In this document: in pieces, positions 8,147 to 16,790 of the stretch
Layout: every line of letters starts with the position of its first letter
Numbering within the stretch: position 1 is the first letter of the stretch
Virus record (IMG/VR): IMGVR_UViG_3300020222_002168
Coordinates: 1-64,000 of that record
Source: a virus
Direction: 5' to 3' (one strand)
Length of the DNA stretch: 64,000 nucleotides
Notes under the pieces: model-generated
What the model was told of the DNA's origin: nothing
Databases searched by the model: none
What the model saw: only the letters and a program-made list of their open reading frames with translations
Position numbers and translations under genes: made by a program

Positions 8147-8869
8147 ATGGAAATTCCGTTAAATAGTCATCCTTGGAAAATTTTTTCTGGGACCACACAA
8201 GAATGGGAATTATTTGATACGAAGGAAAGATTCGTTCGTAATTTGCAAAAAAATAGAAATTTATTAGCGGTCAACGGTTGGCTAGAAAAAAAAATTTATT
8301 ATAATTTTAATAATGAAGGATTTCGATCAGACGAGTTCTCTCACGATAGAAATTCAATATTATTTTTGGGCTGTAGTTTAACATTTGGAACCGGATTACA
8401 ATTAGAAGAAGTATATGCTTATCAGTTATCTAAATCCCTAAATATGAAATATTATAATCTAGCTCTGGGTGCAAGTTCTAATGATACTTCATTTAGACTT
8501 GCATATTATTACATAGCGAAGTTATTACCAAAGATAGTAATTTGTCTTAGTCCAGAACCAACTAGATTAGAACTCTGGGATGATGAAGATGTGCTATTTT
8601 TTAGGCACGAAAAATCGGAATATTTGAATAATGGATTTTATAAAACGTGGTTGCTGAACAATAATAATTCTTTCCTCAATCAAAAGAAGAACATATTAGC
8701 GATTGAAAATATATGCAATTCATATCGAATTAAATTTAAGACTTACAATTCTAATGAAGTTTTTACAAATGAAATATGGGCAGACAATGATTTTGCGAGA
8801 GATTTAAGTCATCCTGGGAAGCATACCCATAAGTGTGTGCATGATAAAATATTAAGCACGTTAGATTAG
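8147..8869 (+). CDS. SGNH/GDSL-type hydrolase
   Basis: 240 residues. SGNH blocks are visible: block I FLGCSLTFGTG with the nucleophile Ser (about residue 77), block III-like GASSND, and block V DLSHPGKHTH with Asp and His of the triad near the C-terminus. Expected esterase or lipase, possibly a deacetylase of glycans. No signal peptide, so cytoplasmic. It is read opposite to most of the island. Confidence 0.75.
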   Translation: MEIPLNSHPWKIFSGTTQEWELFDTKERFVRNLQKNRNLLAVNGWLEKKIYYNFNNEGFRSDEFSHDRNSILFLGCSLTFGTGLQLEEVYAYQLSKSLNMKYYNLALGASSNDTSFRLAYYYIAKLLPKIVICLSPEPTRLELWDDEDVLFFRHEKSEYLNNGFYKTWLLNNNNSFLNQKKNILAIENICNSYRIKFKTYNSNEVFTNEIWADNDFARDLSHPGKHTHKCVHDKILSTLD

Positions 8870-8870
8870 A

Positions 8871-9365
8871 TTATTGATCAGCAGTTACACCAACAAAATG
8901 CAATCTTTCATAGTCAGAAGTATTAATAAATGTGTGTGCTAGCCTGGTATCAGTTAGCCATATTTTATCTACAGTTAAATGCCTTATTTCCCCGGTCCTA
9001 AATAAAAAATAACATTCTTCATTAGTTATGATAGGAACATGTATTCGAGGAAGTCTATCTCTATGAAAACTATAACATCTATAAGGTAAAACCCACATAA
9101 GTCTACTTCTATATAAATTATATTCTGTTATGATATCTTCAAAAATTGTATTCTTAAAAAAAGGATTTAATTGATCGTAGTCAGTTTCTGCCCCTGTTTG
9201 CCGACCAACAGAACTTGCCCAATGATCTTCTCCTTTTTTGAATTGTACGCTTGTTTGTTTCGAGTTTACAGAACTGTGCCATTGGATTTGTGAATCTAAT
9301 GTCTGGTAAGTACGTAGAATTTCTTCAATGGCTGTTTTATCTAAGTTTTTTAAAATTTTTATCAT
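8871..9365 (-). CDS. 2OG/Asp-hydroxylase-like protein
   Basis: 164 residues. SFHRDRLPRIHVPI gives the HxD iron pair (HRD, about residues 101-103), RLAHTFINTSDYERLHFVG gives the distal His and an Arg. This is the aspartyl/asparaginyl beta-hydroxylase pattern. It lies tail-to-tail with the SGNH gene, 1 nt apart. Confidence 0.65.
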   Translation of the reverse strand: MIKILKNLDKTAIEEILRTYQTLDSQIQWHSSVNSKQTSVQFKKGEDHWASSVGRQTGAETDYDQLNPFFKNTIFEDIITEYNLYRSRLMWVLPYRCYSFHRDRLPRIHVPIITNEECYFLFRTGEIRHLTVDKIWLTDTRLAHTFINTSDYERLHFVGVTADQ

Positions 9366-9403
9366 TTTACATATTATTAAAATTATAAGGATAAATTATA
9401 TTT

Positions 9404-9949
9404 ATGAGCAAATATTACAAGTATTTAGAGATCCCAAACATTGAAGAAATAACCGAAAAATCTCTTAATTTTGTTAAATCTATAGACGAAATATATAATA
9501 GAAGATTGAATAACGCAAGTTATTATATTTTAAATTTTAATAAATTATTAAATTGTTGTCCGATTATACTAGATGCATTTTCTAAACTGAATATGGAGCC
9601 TTATTTCGCATCAATTTTTATTATGTACAATAATAAGCATTCTCCTGTACATACAGACATATCTCCTCCATCTGCCAAAGTATTGATTCCTTTGTTAAAT
9701 GCACATAATACAAGAACAATATTTTATGAATCATCAGATCTAGTTGAATGGATAAATCCCGATTCTGGGGTAAAAAGCTACAAACCAGGAAATAATTACA
9801 GGGCTAGAGATAGTATTGTTATTAAAGGTCCATGGATAATGAGGACAAGCGTACCTCATAACACTATCATGAATGAAAAAAATACTCCGAGAATAACTAT
9901 GGCACTAGAATTTAAAAATGACCCTGTCCACATGCTAGATGAATTATAA
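9404..9949 (+). CDS. 2OG-Fe(II)-like hydroxylase
   Basis: 181 residues. HTD in PVHTDISPPSAKVLIPLLN (about residues 86-88), a distal His in SVPHNTIM and Arg in TPRITMALEF. The same block order recurs in the next gene, which it overlaps by 11 nt, so the pair are tandem paralogues. AAGGATAA lies upstream of the ATG as a ribosome site. Confidence 0.65.
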   Translation: MSKYYKYLEIPNIEEITEKSLNFVKSIDEIYNRRLNNASYYILNFNKLLNCCPIILDAFSKLNMEPYFASIFIMYNNKHSPVHTDISPPSAKVLIPLLNAHNTRTIFYESSDLVEWINPDSGVKSYKPGNNYRARDSIVIKGPWIMRTSVPHNTIMNEKNTPRITMALEFKNDPVHMLDEL

Positions 9950-10469
9950 AAAAATTAATATAAAGAATATAAAAAGTATTCAATCTGAGCTTTTAACCTA
10001 TCTCAAAGTCCATACTGATATTTTAAATGATAAAACTATCGGATTTATACCATTAAACAAACAGAGTGTTATTGATCACTGTGCAGATACTCTATACTTT
10101 TTCTTAAAATTAAATTTGACTCCGGTTAGATTTAATTTATATAAAACAATAAAAAATGGTGATAGTCTAGTTCATATTGATACCTATGAATATAAGACCA
10201 GGATTAATATTCCGATTTTAAACTGTGAGCATAGTCAAACCAAATTTTTTAAAGCCAGACCTAATGTTAAAATAGTACAAAAAAATAAACTTCCATTTAT
10301 TTTATGTGATCAAGAATCTGCAGTTGAAGTGGATAATTTTGTACTGGATATGCCAACTGTATTTAAAGTAATGACACCTCATCAGGTAATAATGGACGAA
10401 AATTTTTCTCCAAGAATAAGCCTCACTGTAAAATGTGATCCTGATCCTATTTTTCTATTACGTGATTGA
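9939..10469 (+). CDS. 2OG-Fe(II)-like hydroxylase, tandem paralogue
   Basis: 176 residues. HID in LVHIDTYEYKTRINIPILN (HxD), distal His in MTPHQVIMDE, and Arg in SPRISLTVKCD. Close in layout to the 181-aa neighbour. Its 3' end overlaps the convergent radical SAM gene by 23 nt. Confidence 0.6.
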   Translation: MNYKKINIKNIKSIQSELLTYLKVHTDILNDKTIGFIPLNKQSVIDHCADTLYFFLKLNLTPVRFNLYKTIKNGDSLVHIDTYEYKTRINIPILNCEHSQTKFFKARPNVKIVQKNKLPFILCDQESAVEVDNFVLDMPTVFKVMTPHQVIMDENFSPRISLTVKCDPDPIFLLRD

Positions 10470-11970
10470 TATTCTTGAGTTGATCTATGTAATCATTTAC
10501 TTTATTATTTCGAAATGATAGTAGATCATATTTTTTTATTATTTCTGATTGAGAGAGATTAGTTATATCATAATCATTAACTATTTCTTGATAAAAAGTC
10601 CATAGCCAACCACCAAATTTCCAATTCGTAAAAGATGATTTACGCCGAATCTCTTTTGATCTTGCAGTGCAGTAATCATAATCTAATCCTGTGTTTTTAT
10701 TGACCCAACCAGATACCTTCCAAAATTCACTAGATGAATCTAAAATCTCATATCCATATTTTTCATAATTTAAATCAAATTCTGATTGATAATATGATTT
10801 TTTCGTATAAGAAGGAAATATTCCTAACGGGAAAACATACCAATAATCTAATGGATTGCTTGAACTTAAAAGCCATGATTCAAAATCATCTATAGTTTCT
10901 TTAGTATCATGCGGCAAGCCGATTATAAAATTCCCAGAAATTAATATATCTTTCCACACGTCCTGTTTAATTTCTCTTACAAAGTCTAATTGTCTTTTTG
11001 GATCCATTCCTTTTCCAATTGACTTAGCAGATTTTGGATTGGTACTTTCTATTCCGCAAACTGCACTTTTTAATCCAGACTCTTTAAGAATTTTTAAGGT
11101 TTCTGGAAAAGTTGTTAATAAATCTAATCTTATGTATGTGGCAAATTTTATCTTAAACGAAAGTTTTGAATAAACTTCGTCATATAAAATTTTAAGTTTG
11201 TCTACACTATCATTGTATGTATCATCGGTAAAGGAATAATTAGTGACGCCAAAGTCATTATAATTCCTTTTTAACTCTTCTTTTAAGACATGGCTTTGTT
11301 TAATCCATTCTCCTTTGGTTTTACCGTTTAAAGGATAACTACAAAATTTGCATTTGAAAATACATCCTCTGGATAGTTCTAATGGAAGTACGTCTTTGGA
11401 ATCAATTATATCTGATTTTGTGTATTTTATTGATGATTTTGTAAACCCTTCGAATTCTTTTCCGACTATATGGTTTGAATAAAATTGAAGGTCTATTTTA
11501 TTGGATTTTCCAGCCAACCAGTTTGTAAAATCTACAATTTCTTTATCGACATATTTTTCAAATTTTATAAACCCCAATTTATCTAATCGGTAATTTCTGG
11601 CTCCACCATATATCATTTTGATTTTAGGATTTATTGATCTAACGAAAGAAATAAGTTTATGTATTTCTTCTTCTAGTGTTTCAAAATTTAACGATTTATA
11701 TCTTTCATCATCTATTAATTGCAAACTAAAAGGGTAACTTAAAATTTTATGTAGAAATGTTACGCTTATACCTATCCACAAAGTTTCTACACCTACAAAC
11801 TTCGTTAAAATATCTTTTAAGTCTTTATCTAGCTTTTTAAAAATTGCTATATCTATCGTCTGTACTGTATACCCGTTATCTCTTAATTCTGACGCTATTC
11901 TAAATGGACCGGCTGCTTTAGGCCCTGTAGGAAAATCTGAGTTACCATAAAGTATGACACAATTAACCAT
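10447..11970 (-). CDS. Radical SAM enzyme with cobalamin-binding-like N-terminus
   Basis: 507 residues. N-terminus GPKAAGPFRIASELRDNGY resembles a B12-binding Rossmann domain; the cluster motif is CIFKCKFC (about residues 207-214) in LSRGCIFKCKFCSYPLNGK. Strong block similarity to the protein at 5317-6804 (shared SRGCIF, CSYPLNGK, TNY, DDTxND, GFIIGLP-like). Two paralogues in one island may act on successive positions of one substrate; that is inference. Confidence 0.8.
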   Translation of the reverse strand: MVNCVILYGNSDFPTGPKAAGPFRIASELRDNGYTVQTIDIAIFKKLDKDLKDILTKFVGVETLWIGISVTFLHKILSYPFSLQLIDDERYKSLNFETLEEEIHKLISFVRSINPKIKMIYGGARNYRLDKLGFIKFEKYVDKEIVDFTNWLAGKSNKIDLQFYSNHIVGKEFEGFTKSSIKYTKSDIIDSKDVLPLELSRGCIFKCKFCSYPLNGKTKGEWIKQSHVLKEELKRNYNDFGVTNYSFTDDTYNDSVDKLKILYDEVYSKLSFKIKFATYIRLDLLTTFPETLKILKESGLKSAVCGIESTNPKSAKSIGKGMDPKRQLDFVREIKQDVWKDILISGNFIIGLPHDTKETIDDFESWLLSSSNPLDYWYVFPLGIFPSYTKKSYYQSEFDLNYEKYGYEILDSSSEFWKVSGWVNKNTGLDYDYCTARSKEIRRKSSFTNWKFGGWLWTFYQEIVNDYDITNLSQSEIIKKYDLLSFRNNKVNDYIDQLKNINHVIEK

Positions 11971-11973
11971 TGA

Positions 11974-12747
11974 TTAAATTTTAATTATTTTTATTATCAT
12001 CGCTGATACATCTATTTCCCACCATGATTCACCGCAACTGTAGTTCTTAGGATGCCTATGATGATTGTTGTGCCATGTTTCTCCCCAGCTAGGAATCGCC
12101 CATAGCCAATTGTTTGTGCTCTGGTCTTTCAAATTATATCGACGATAACTTCCAAACCAATTAGGTTTATGTCCTATGTAGTTTACAACATTACTCATGA
12201 TCCCTGTAAGCAAGGCAGGAGCCCAGTGCAAAAATATCATCAGATATGATCCCCCTAATATGAATAGGATTAGGCTCCATAAAAATAAAATTATAAAATA
12301 GTAACGATGTAAAAATTGTTGATATCTATCTGTTATAAGTTTTCTCATTTTCCATTTAGTGTTACCATCCACCCGTGCATCATACGATAATGAAAATATT
12401 TTGTATCCTCTGTATTTAGGACTATGAGGATCGGTTACTTTATCACTTTTTAAATGATGATTGATATGGATAGCAGTCCATGCTAATGGGCTACCTGTGT
12501 TACCGAAGCATCCCAGTAGTGAAAATAAATTTTTTATTATAGGAGTAGTCTCGTAGCTATTATGGGTGAGATTTCTGTGGAATGTGACCACTATTCCTAG
12601 ACATCCATATAAGAAATATCCAATAACAATAAGTAATAGAGCAAAATAGTCTAATCCATGACTGTAAATTCCTATAATTGTGCCGATTATGCTTATGATA
12701 GCGAATATTTGGACTCCTAAAGTATTACTAGAAAATATATTTTTCAT
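11974..12747 (-). CDS. Delta-9-type fatty acid desaturase
   Basis: About 257 residues from the ATG at 12747; an upstream ATG lies inside the neighbouring gene. Three histidine boxes of membrane acyl-CoA/lipid desaturases are present: HRNLTH, HINHH and HNNHH. Four hydrophobic segments. The enzyme inserts a double bond in an acyl chain with O2 and a di-iron centre. It overlaps the next desaturase by 4 nt; it lies 3 nt before the radical SAM gene. Confidence 0.85.
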   Translation of the reverse strand: MKNIFSSNTLGVQIFAIISIIGTIIGIYSHGLDYFALLLIVIGYFLYGCLGIVVTFHRNLTHNSYETTPIIKNLFSLLGCFGNTGSPLAWTAIHINHHLKSDKVTDPHSPKYRGYKIFSLSYDARVDGNTKWKMRKLITDRYQQFLHRYYFIILFLWSLILFILGGSYLMIFLHWAPALLTGIMSNVVNYIGHKPNWFGSYRRYNLKDQSTNNWLWAIPSWGETWHNNHHRHPKNYSCGESWWEIDVSAMIIKIIKI

Positions 12748-13499
12748 TTTTTTACCAAGTATATAAGGGGGGCTATCAGATCTAATTCCCACCATTTCTC
12801 TTGCATATTCCAATTTTTGGCATTCGAATGATGATTATTATGCCAACCTTCGCCCCAGAGCAATATGCCATATACCCAAAGGTTTTTGCTATTATCTTTA
12901 TACTTATGATTAGTATACCCTAAATTATGACCAAAATAAATGAATGTGTTTAAAACAAAATGAGTAATTGATACCGGGACAAACCAACAAAAATATGCTA
13001 TCCAAGGATCGATGATTATCAAAATAGAGACACAAGATAATACTAGCAACATATAATAGTCATTAATATATATTTGTTTTTTATTAAGTAAATCCCTTAC
13101 CAGTCTTACATTTATTTTTTTACCGTAATCCATCAAATGCGGAAAAAGCACCCGCCATCCTTTTATACTAGGAGAATGAGGATCTTTTTCAGTGTCAGAA
13201 AATGCATGATGTTCTCGATGTACATGAACCCAACCTATAATACTTCCTCGTCCAGACATTAAAGCGAACCAGGTAAACACATATTTTAAAATGGGATATT
13301 TAAATTCAAAACTTTTGTGTGCGTAAAAACGGTGTAGCATCATACTCACTCCGATACCACTATATAGATAGTATGATACGAGAATAACTATAATAGACAG
13401 ATAGTCAAAACTAAACACCCATAGCCCAATTATAGCTCCAATTGTAGAAATTATTTGTATTATAGATAAAGATATAGCCGAAGCTGAAAATAGTTTCAT
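12744..13499 (-). CDS. Delta-9-type fatty acid desaturase, second copy
   Basis: 251 residues, with histidine boxes HRFYAH, HREHH and HNNHH and four membrane segments. Clearly paralogous to the following desaturase but diverged. The full set of eight catalytic histidines looks intact, so both are expected to be active. Overlaps the upstream hydroxylase-like gene by 4 nt. Confidence 0.85.
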   Translation of the reverse strand: MKLFSASAISLSIIQIISTIGAIIGLWVFSFDYLSIIVILVSYYLYSGIGVSMMLHRFYAHKSFEFKYPILKYVFTWFALMSGRGSIIGWVHVHREHHAFSDTEKDPHSPSIKGWRVLFPHLMDYGKKINVRLVRDLLNKKQIYINDYYMLLVLSCVSILIIIDPWIAYFCWFVPVSITHFVLNTFIYFGHNLGYTNHKYKDNSKNLWVYGILLWGEGWHNNHHSNAKNWNMQEKWWELDLIAPLIYLVKK

Positions 13500-14359
13500 A
13501 TATAATTTGCACCTGTTATCTTTTTATTTATTAAACCCGAAATAAGCATTTCGAACGGGTGTATTTTACCATAGAATTCATTGCTGCACCAGCATTGATC
13601 TAAAGGATTGTAATCGAACCATGGGCTAAATCCTAAAACTATATGTATTCTATTTTTTATCGAATTTATATAAGGAAATACTCTGTGGGGAACGTTGGTA
13701 TCCCACGAATACATGTGTCCATATTTTAAATGTAGAGTCGATTTTCCTAATAGTTGAAAAAGATAATTATTGTCAGTTTGGATAGGTATGTTAATTCGTA
13801 TATTTTCAAAAACAGATTCATCTCTGTGCCACCCCCAGGAATTTATAGTTGTTGGATCTAAATGTTGAGAATTTAATATGGCTATCCTACTTCTGATTAA
13901 CGTTCTATCAAAATCTAAAAGAAATGCGTCTAATAGTTCTGCGCAGGGAGATAATTTTCTAAACCCATATGTATCATAATACGTATTTTGTAAGTCATTG
14001 AAATTATGGGTTTGATCAAAGAAATATTCTGTTTTCTGATTGCGATATGTCCCAAGAGTTTGACTATTCTCATTTGAGATATCACGGTACTCGGGATTAT
14101 AAGTTAAGCTTAATCCCCCGTAGGCTTGATCTTCTCCTACATTGTTCTTCCATCCTTGGTATCCAAATGTATCAATAATTTTTGTTGTAGTTTTGGTCAG
14201 ACCTTTAATATCTATATTGTGTATAAGATCTAAAATCGTATATGTTTTTACTGGCGACACTATAGTTGACATTAATTTTTTAATGTCGGTGGTTTTCATT
14301 ATCCACTGCCATACTGTAAACTTTTTCGGAATTTCTGTTATAAAAATTTTATGTTTCAT
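13496..14359 (-). CDS. Asp/Asn beta-hydroxylase-like protein
   Basis: 287 residues. SWGWHRDESVFENIRINIPIQ supplies the HxD pair (HRD), DTNVPHRVFPY the distal His, and NRIHIVLGFSPW the Arg. This is the aspartyl/asparaginyl hydroxylase layout with an extra N-terminal region of about 170 residues. It overlaps the PP-loop gene upstream and the desaturase downstream by 4 nt each, so the order is PP-loop, hydroxylase, desaturase, desaturase, radical SAM in one operon. Confidence 0.7.
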   Translation of the reverse strand: MKHKIFITEIPKKFTVWQWIMKTTDIKKLMSTIVSPVKTYTILDLIHNIDIKGLTKTTTKIIDTFGYQGWKNNVGEDQAYGGLSLTYNPEYRDISNENSQTLGTYRNQKTEYFFDQTHNFNDLQNTYYDTYGFRKLSPCAELLDAFLLDFDRTLIRSRIAILNSQHLDPTTINSWGWHRDESVFENIRINIPIQTDNNYLFQLLGKSTLHLKYGHMYSWDTNVPHRVFPYINSIKNRIHIVLGFSPWFDYNPLDQCWCSNEFYGKIHPFEMLISGLINKKITGANYI

Positions 14360-15243
14360 TGAGTTAATTTTTTTAACAATGAATTATAAGATATTTTAAA
14401 ATACCCATTGTGGGGTATAGAATAATCCATAGGATCAGTTCTGATCATTTGAATATCGGGATGACTAAAAATTTTAGATGTTCGTATAATTTCGAAACCA
14501 TCATATTTGCTTCTTGACCGCATATCTTTAAAATGTCTATCATAAATCATTAATTTACTAGAACTAGTACCTTTTCTGCCTTTAATTTTATTAGACACAA
14601 GATCTTTTATTCTTGGTTCATATAGAAATGATAACAATGTTTCGGGATTGTAATTTAAAAATGATGGGGTTCCGTCTAAATTTTGGTTTTTATACCAATT
14701 ATACCAAACTGATACTATCCTTTCTCTTTCGTCAAAATACCAAGTATCAGAGTTATCATCTTTACAAAGATGGGGTTGATCGCTACCAAATATTATAGTA
14801 CCGTCCAACGTTTTTGATAGTTTTAAGAATACCGGGTATTGATACACAATGCAATTGGCAGATCGAGCCACTTCAAGAAACTCACCCGAAGTTACAAAGT
14901 TATCGAAATCAAAATTTATTATAATAGGTTTTAAATCGTTGTATTTGCAAAAATCTATAGCGTATGAAATATCAAACGAATTATAATTTGGTTCTAATGA
15001 AACGATAATTGGTGTTATTTTAATTTTTTGAGAAAGAAAGATCTTAATTATGTATTCGCTATCTAATCCCCCACTATAGAATACATAAATGTCTTTCTTT
15101 GTATTTTCTTTTAGAAAGATCGCGTTATTAATTAACTCTTCTTGGTATGTACCTACCGCACGAGAACATTTTGATATGTTTAAATTAAAATTTATTCCGG
15201 TACCTTGGATAGTGTAGTAATTTTTGTATCTCGGTGTGATCAT
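14356..15243 (-). CDS. PP-loop ATP pyrophosphatase (short type)
   Basis: 295 residues. P-loop YSGGLDSEYI at about residues 57-66. N-terminal GINFNLNISKCSRAVGTYQEEL matches the equivalent region of the 3937-4869 protein (GINFGF...GNYREEF), so they are paralogues. First gene of a five-gene operon; a perfect TATAAATA lies 22 nt upstream. Confidence 0.7.
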   Translation of the reverse strand: MITPRYKNYYTIQGTGINFNLNISKCSRAVGTYQEELINNAIFLKENTKKDIYVFYSGGLDSEYIIKIFLSQKIKITPIIVSLEPNYNSFDISYAIDFCKYNDLKPIIINFDFDNFVTSGEFLEVARSANCIVYQYPVFLKLSKTLDGTIIFGSDQPHLCKDDNSDTWYFDERERIVSVWYNWYKNQNLDGTPSFLNYNPETLLSFLYEPRIKDLVSNKIKGRKGTSSSKLMIYDRHFKDMRSRSKYDGFEIIRTSKIFSHPDIQMIRTDPMDYSIPHNGYFKISYNSLLKKLTQ

Positions 15244-15265
15244 AATAGATAAGTAATTTACGGAA

Positions 15266-15273
15266 TATTTATA
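15266..15273 (-). promoter_or_regulatory. T4-type late promoter TATAAATA
   Basis: Perfect TATAAATA on the minus strand, 22 nt before the ATG at 15243 of the PP-loop/desaturase/radical SAM operon. Confidence 0.7.
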
Positions 15274-15276
15274 AAC

Positions 15277-15732
15277 ATGCCAGATACTTTTATTTCTTTA
15301 ATGAATTTCAATTTAAATTGGTATCAAGAAATTGATGACAATCTAAATTTATATTATGAATCTATCCATGAAAAATACAAAAATGAAGGATATCAAATGA
15401 TAAACCATGTTCCACCAAGAGCGACAGGAGCTATCATATTTGAAAACTCAGAAGAAAGAGCTGCATCTATTTTTTATGACGAGTTTAAATATAAAAATGC
15501 TATTTGGATTAATATAGCATTTGTTGAAAAAAATCACAGGAAGAAAGGATTATACAAAGTTATGCATGAATATTTAAATCACGTAGCGATTAACCTATCG
15601 AAAAATAGAATATATTCATCTATACATTTACAAAACAAACTAATGATCGACAAAATTTCAAAATCGGTCGGATACGAATCTTTGATGACCATAGTTTACA
15701 AGAATGTTAATCAGACTATTCAGGATCATTAG
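15277..15732 (+). CDS. GNAT acetyltransferase
   Basis: 151 residues. Strand AIWINIAFVEKNHRKKGLYKVMHEYLN carries the acetyl-CoA loop (RKKGLYK resembling Q/RxxGxG/A), then a terminal strand YESLMTIVYKN. Acceptor unknown. The next Met (residue 9) is an alternative start. Convergent with the gene at 15716, overlapping 17 nt. Confidence 0.6.
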   Translation: MPDTFISLMNFNLNWYQEIDDNLNLYYESIHEKYKNEGYQMINHVPPRATGAIIFENSEERAASIFYDEFKYKNAIWINIAFVEKNHRKKGLYKVMHEYLNHVAINLSKNRIYSSIHLQNKLMIDKISKSVGYESLMTIVYKNVNQTIQDH

Positions 15733-16090
15733 AATCGGAAGATCTTGACACAAAAACGATATCTGTTACTAAATCCTTTATACGCATAAAATTCATTATT
15801 ATCCCGTTCTCTTCATTATATTTTTTATTTTCTTCTTGAATTAATAATAAAGTTGGATCATTCTGCCATCTGTCAAAAACATTGTAATTTTTAAAATATA
15901 TTTTTTTATTCTGAACTAATCCATTTCCGCTTGTATTATTTTCTATCAAGATATCGCCAGGAATAATAAAAGTTTCTTCTGTATAAGAGAAAATATCGAC
16001 AAATTTTTCTTTATTGTCTCTTATATAATCGAAAAACCATGGAATTTCAATAGATTCTCTGGTACATTCTATTTCTTTTTCAATTTCCAT
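15716..16090 (-). CDS. Unknown protein, acidic (124 aa)
   Basis: 124 residues, Glu/Ile/Asn-rich, no recognised motif. EETFIIPGDILIENNTSGNG might be a beta-hairpin region. It has an AAAAGGG ribosome site before the ATG, so it is probably translated. Confidence 0.5.
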   Translation of the reverse strand: MEIEKEIECTRESIEIPWFFDYIRDNKEKFVDIFSYTEETFIIPGDILIENNTSGNGLVQNKKIYFKNYNVFDRWQNDPTLLLIQEENKKYNEENGIIMNFMRIKDLVTDIVFVSRSSDSNDPE

Positions 16091-16166
16091 TTTTAGCCCT
16101 TTTTTGAAGATATAAAAGTATTTATCATATAAGTACGATTATGAAATTACTTAAAGGATATTAGTT

Positions 16167-16790
16167 ATGTTCAAGTTAATAAATGATGATTTTGTGCATA
16201 ACGATAGACATAGAATTTATGTCAGTAAAGTAGATGGCAATCGATCATTTGCCAGTAAAGAAACCACTCGATTTATCATGTGTAATGGTGATTTAAAATC
16301 AGAAAAATTTAAATTTTCTGGAGTTTTTGCAGCGTCAGTAAACGTCGAGTTTGAAATAGTAGGCCACGGAATAGTTATAGATTTATTTGGATATAACTTT
16401 CCTGATCAATATATTTGTTTAATTAATCCGGGATTACCTGGGAATTTAAGTTACATAGATGGATGTTCTAATTCTAATCTAGTTTCTCCTTGCAGGAACG
16501 GTGATCCTTGTATAAATTATTTGTATTTTCCAAAATTTATCAAACAAACATTTCATGTTCATCCTAGTATAAGAATAGGAATGATAATTTCAGGATCTGG
16601 TGTAGCAGAATTTAACGATCGATCACAGGAACTTAACATAGGTGATTGTTTTATTTTAAATAGATTTGAATCGCATAGGTTCATTACTAATGAATCAGAT
16701 ATGAGTTTAATTGCTTTTCATCCGGATAGTGATGACGGTCCCACAGACGAATATAATCCTATGAAAAGCAGAACTTACATTCCGAAATAA
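16167..16790 (+). CDS. Cupin-domain protein
   Basis: 207 residues. The C-terminal half is a cupin: FHVHPSIRIGMIISGSGVAEF (HxH plus the Gly-rich strand), LNIGDCFILNRFESHRF (second motif with Gly, Asp and His), ending LIAFHPDSDDGPTDEYNPMKSRTYI. Metal-dependent oxygenase, isomerase or sugar-binding roles are all possible. AAAGGA precedes the ATG. A TATAAGTA motif lies 31 nt upstream. Convergent with the next gene by 16 nt. Confidence 0.65.
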   Translation: MFKLINDDFVHNDRHRIYVSKVDGNRSFASKETTRFIMCNGDLKSEKFKFSGVFAASVNVEFEIVGHGIVIDLFGYNFPDQYICLINPGLPGNLSYIDGCSNSNLVSPCRNGDPCINYLYFPKFIKQTFHVHPSIRIGMIISGSGVAEFNDRSQELNIGDCFILNRFESHRFITNESDMSLIAFHPDSDDGPTDEYNPMKSRTYIPK

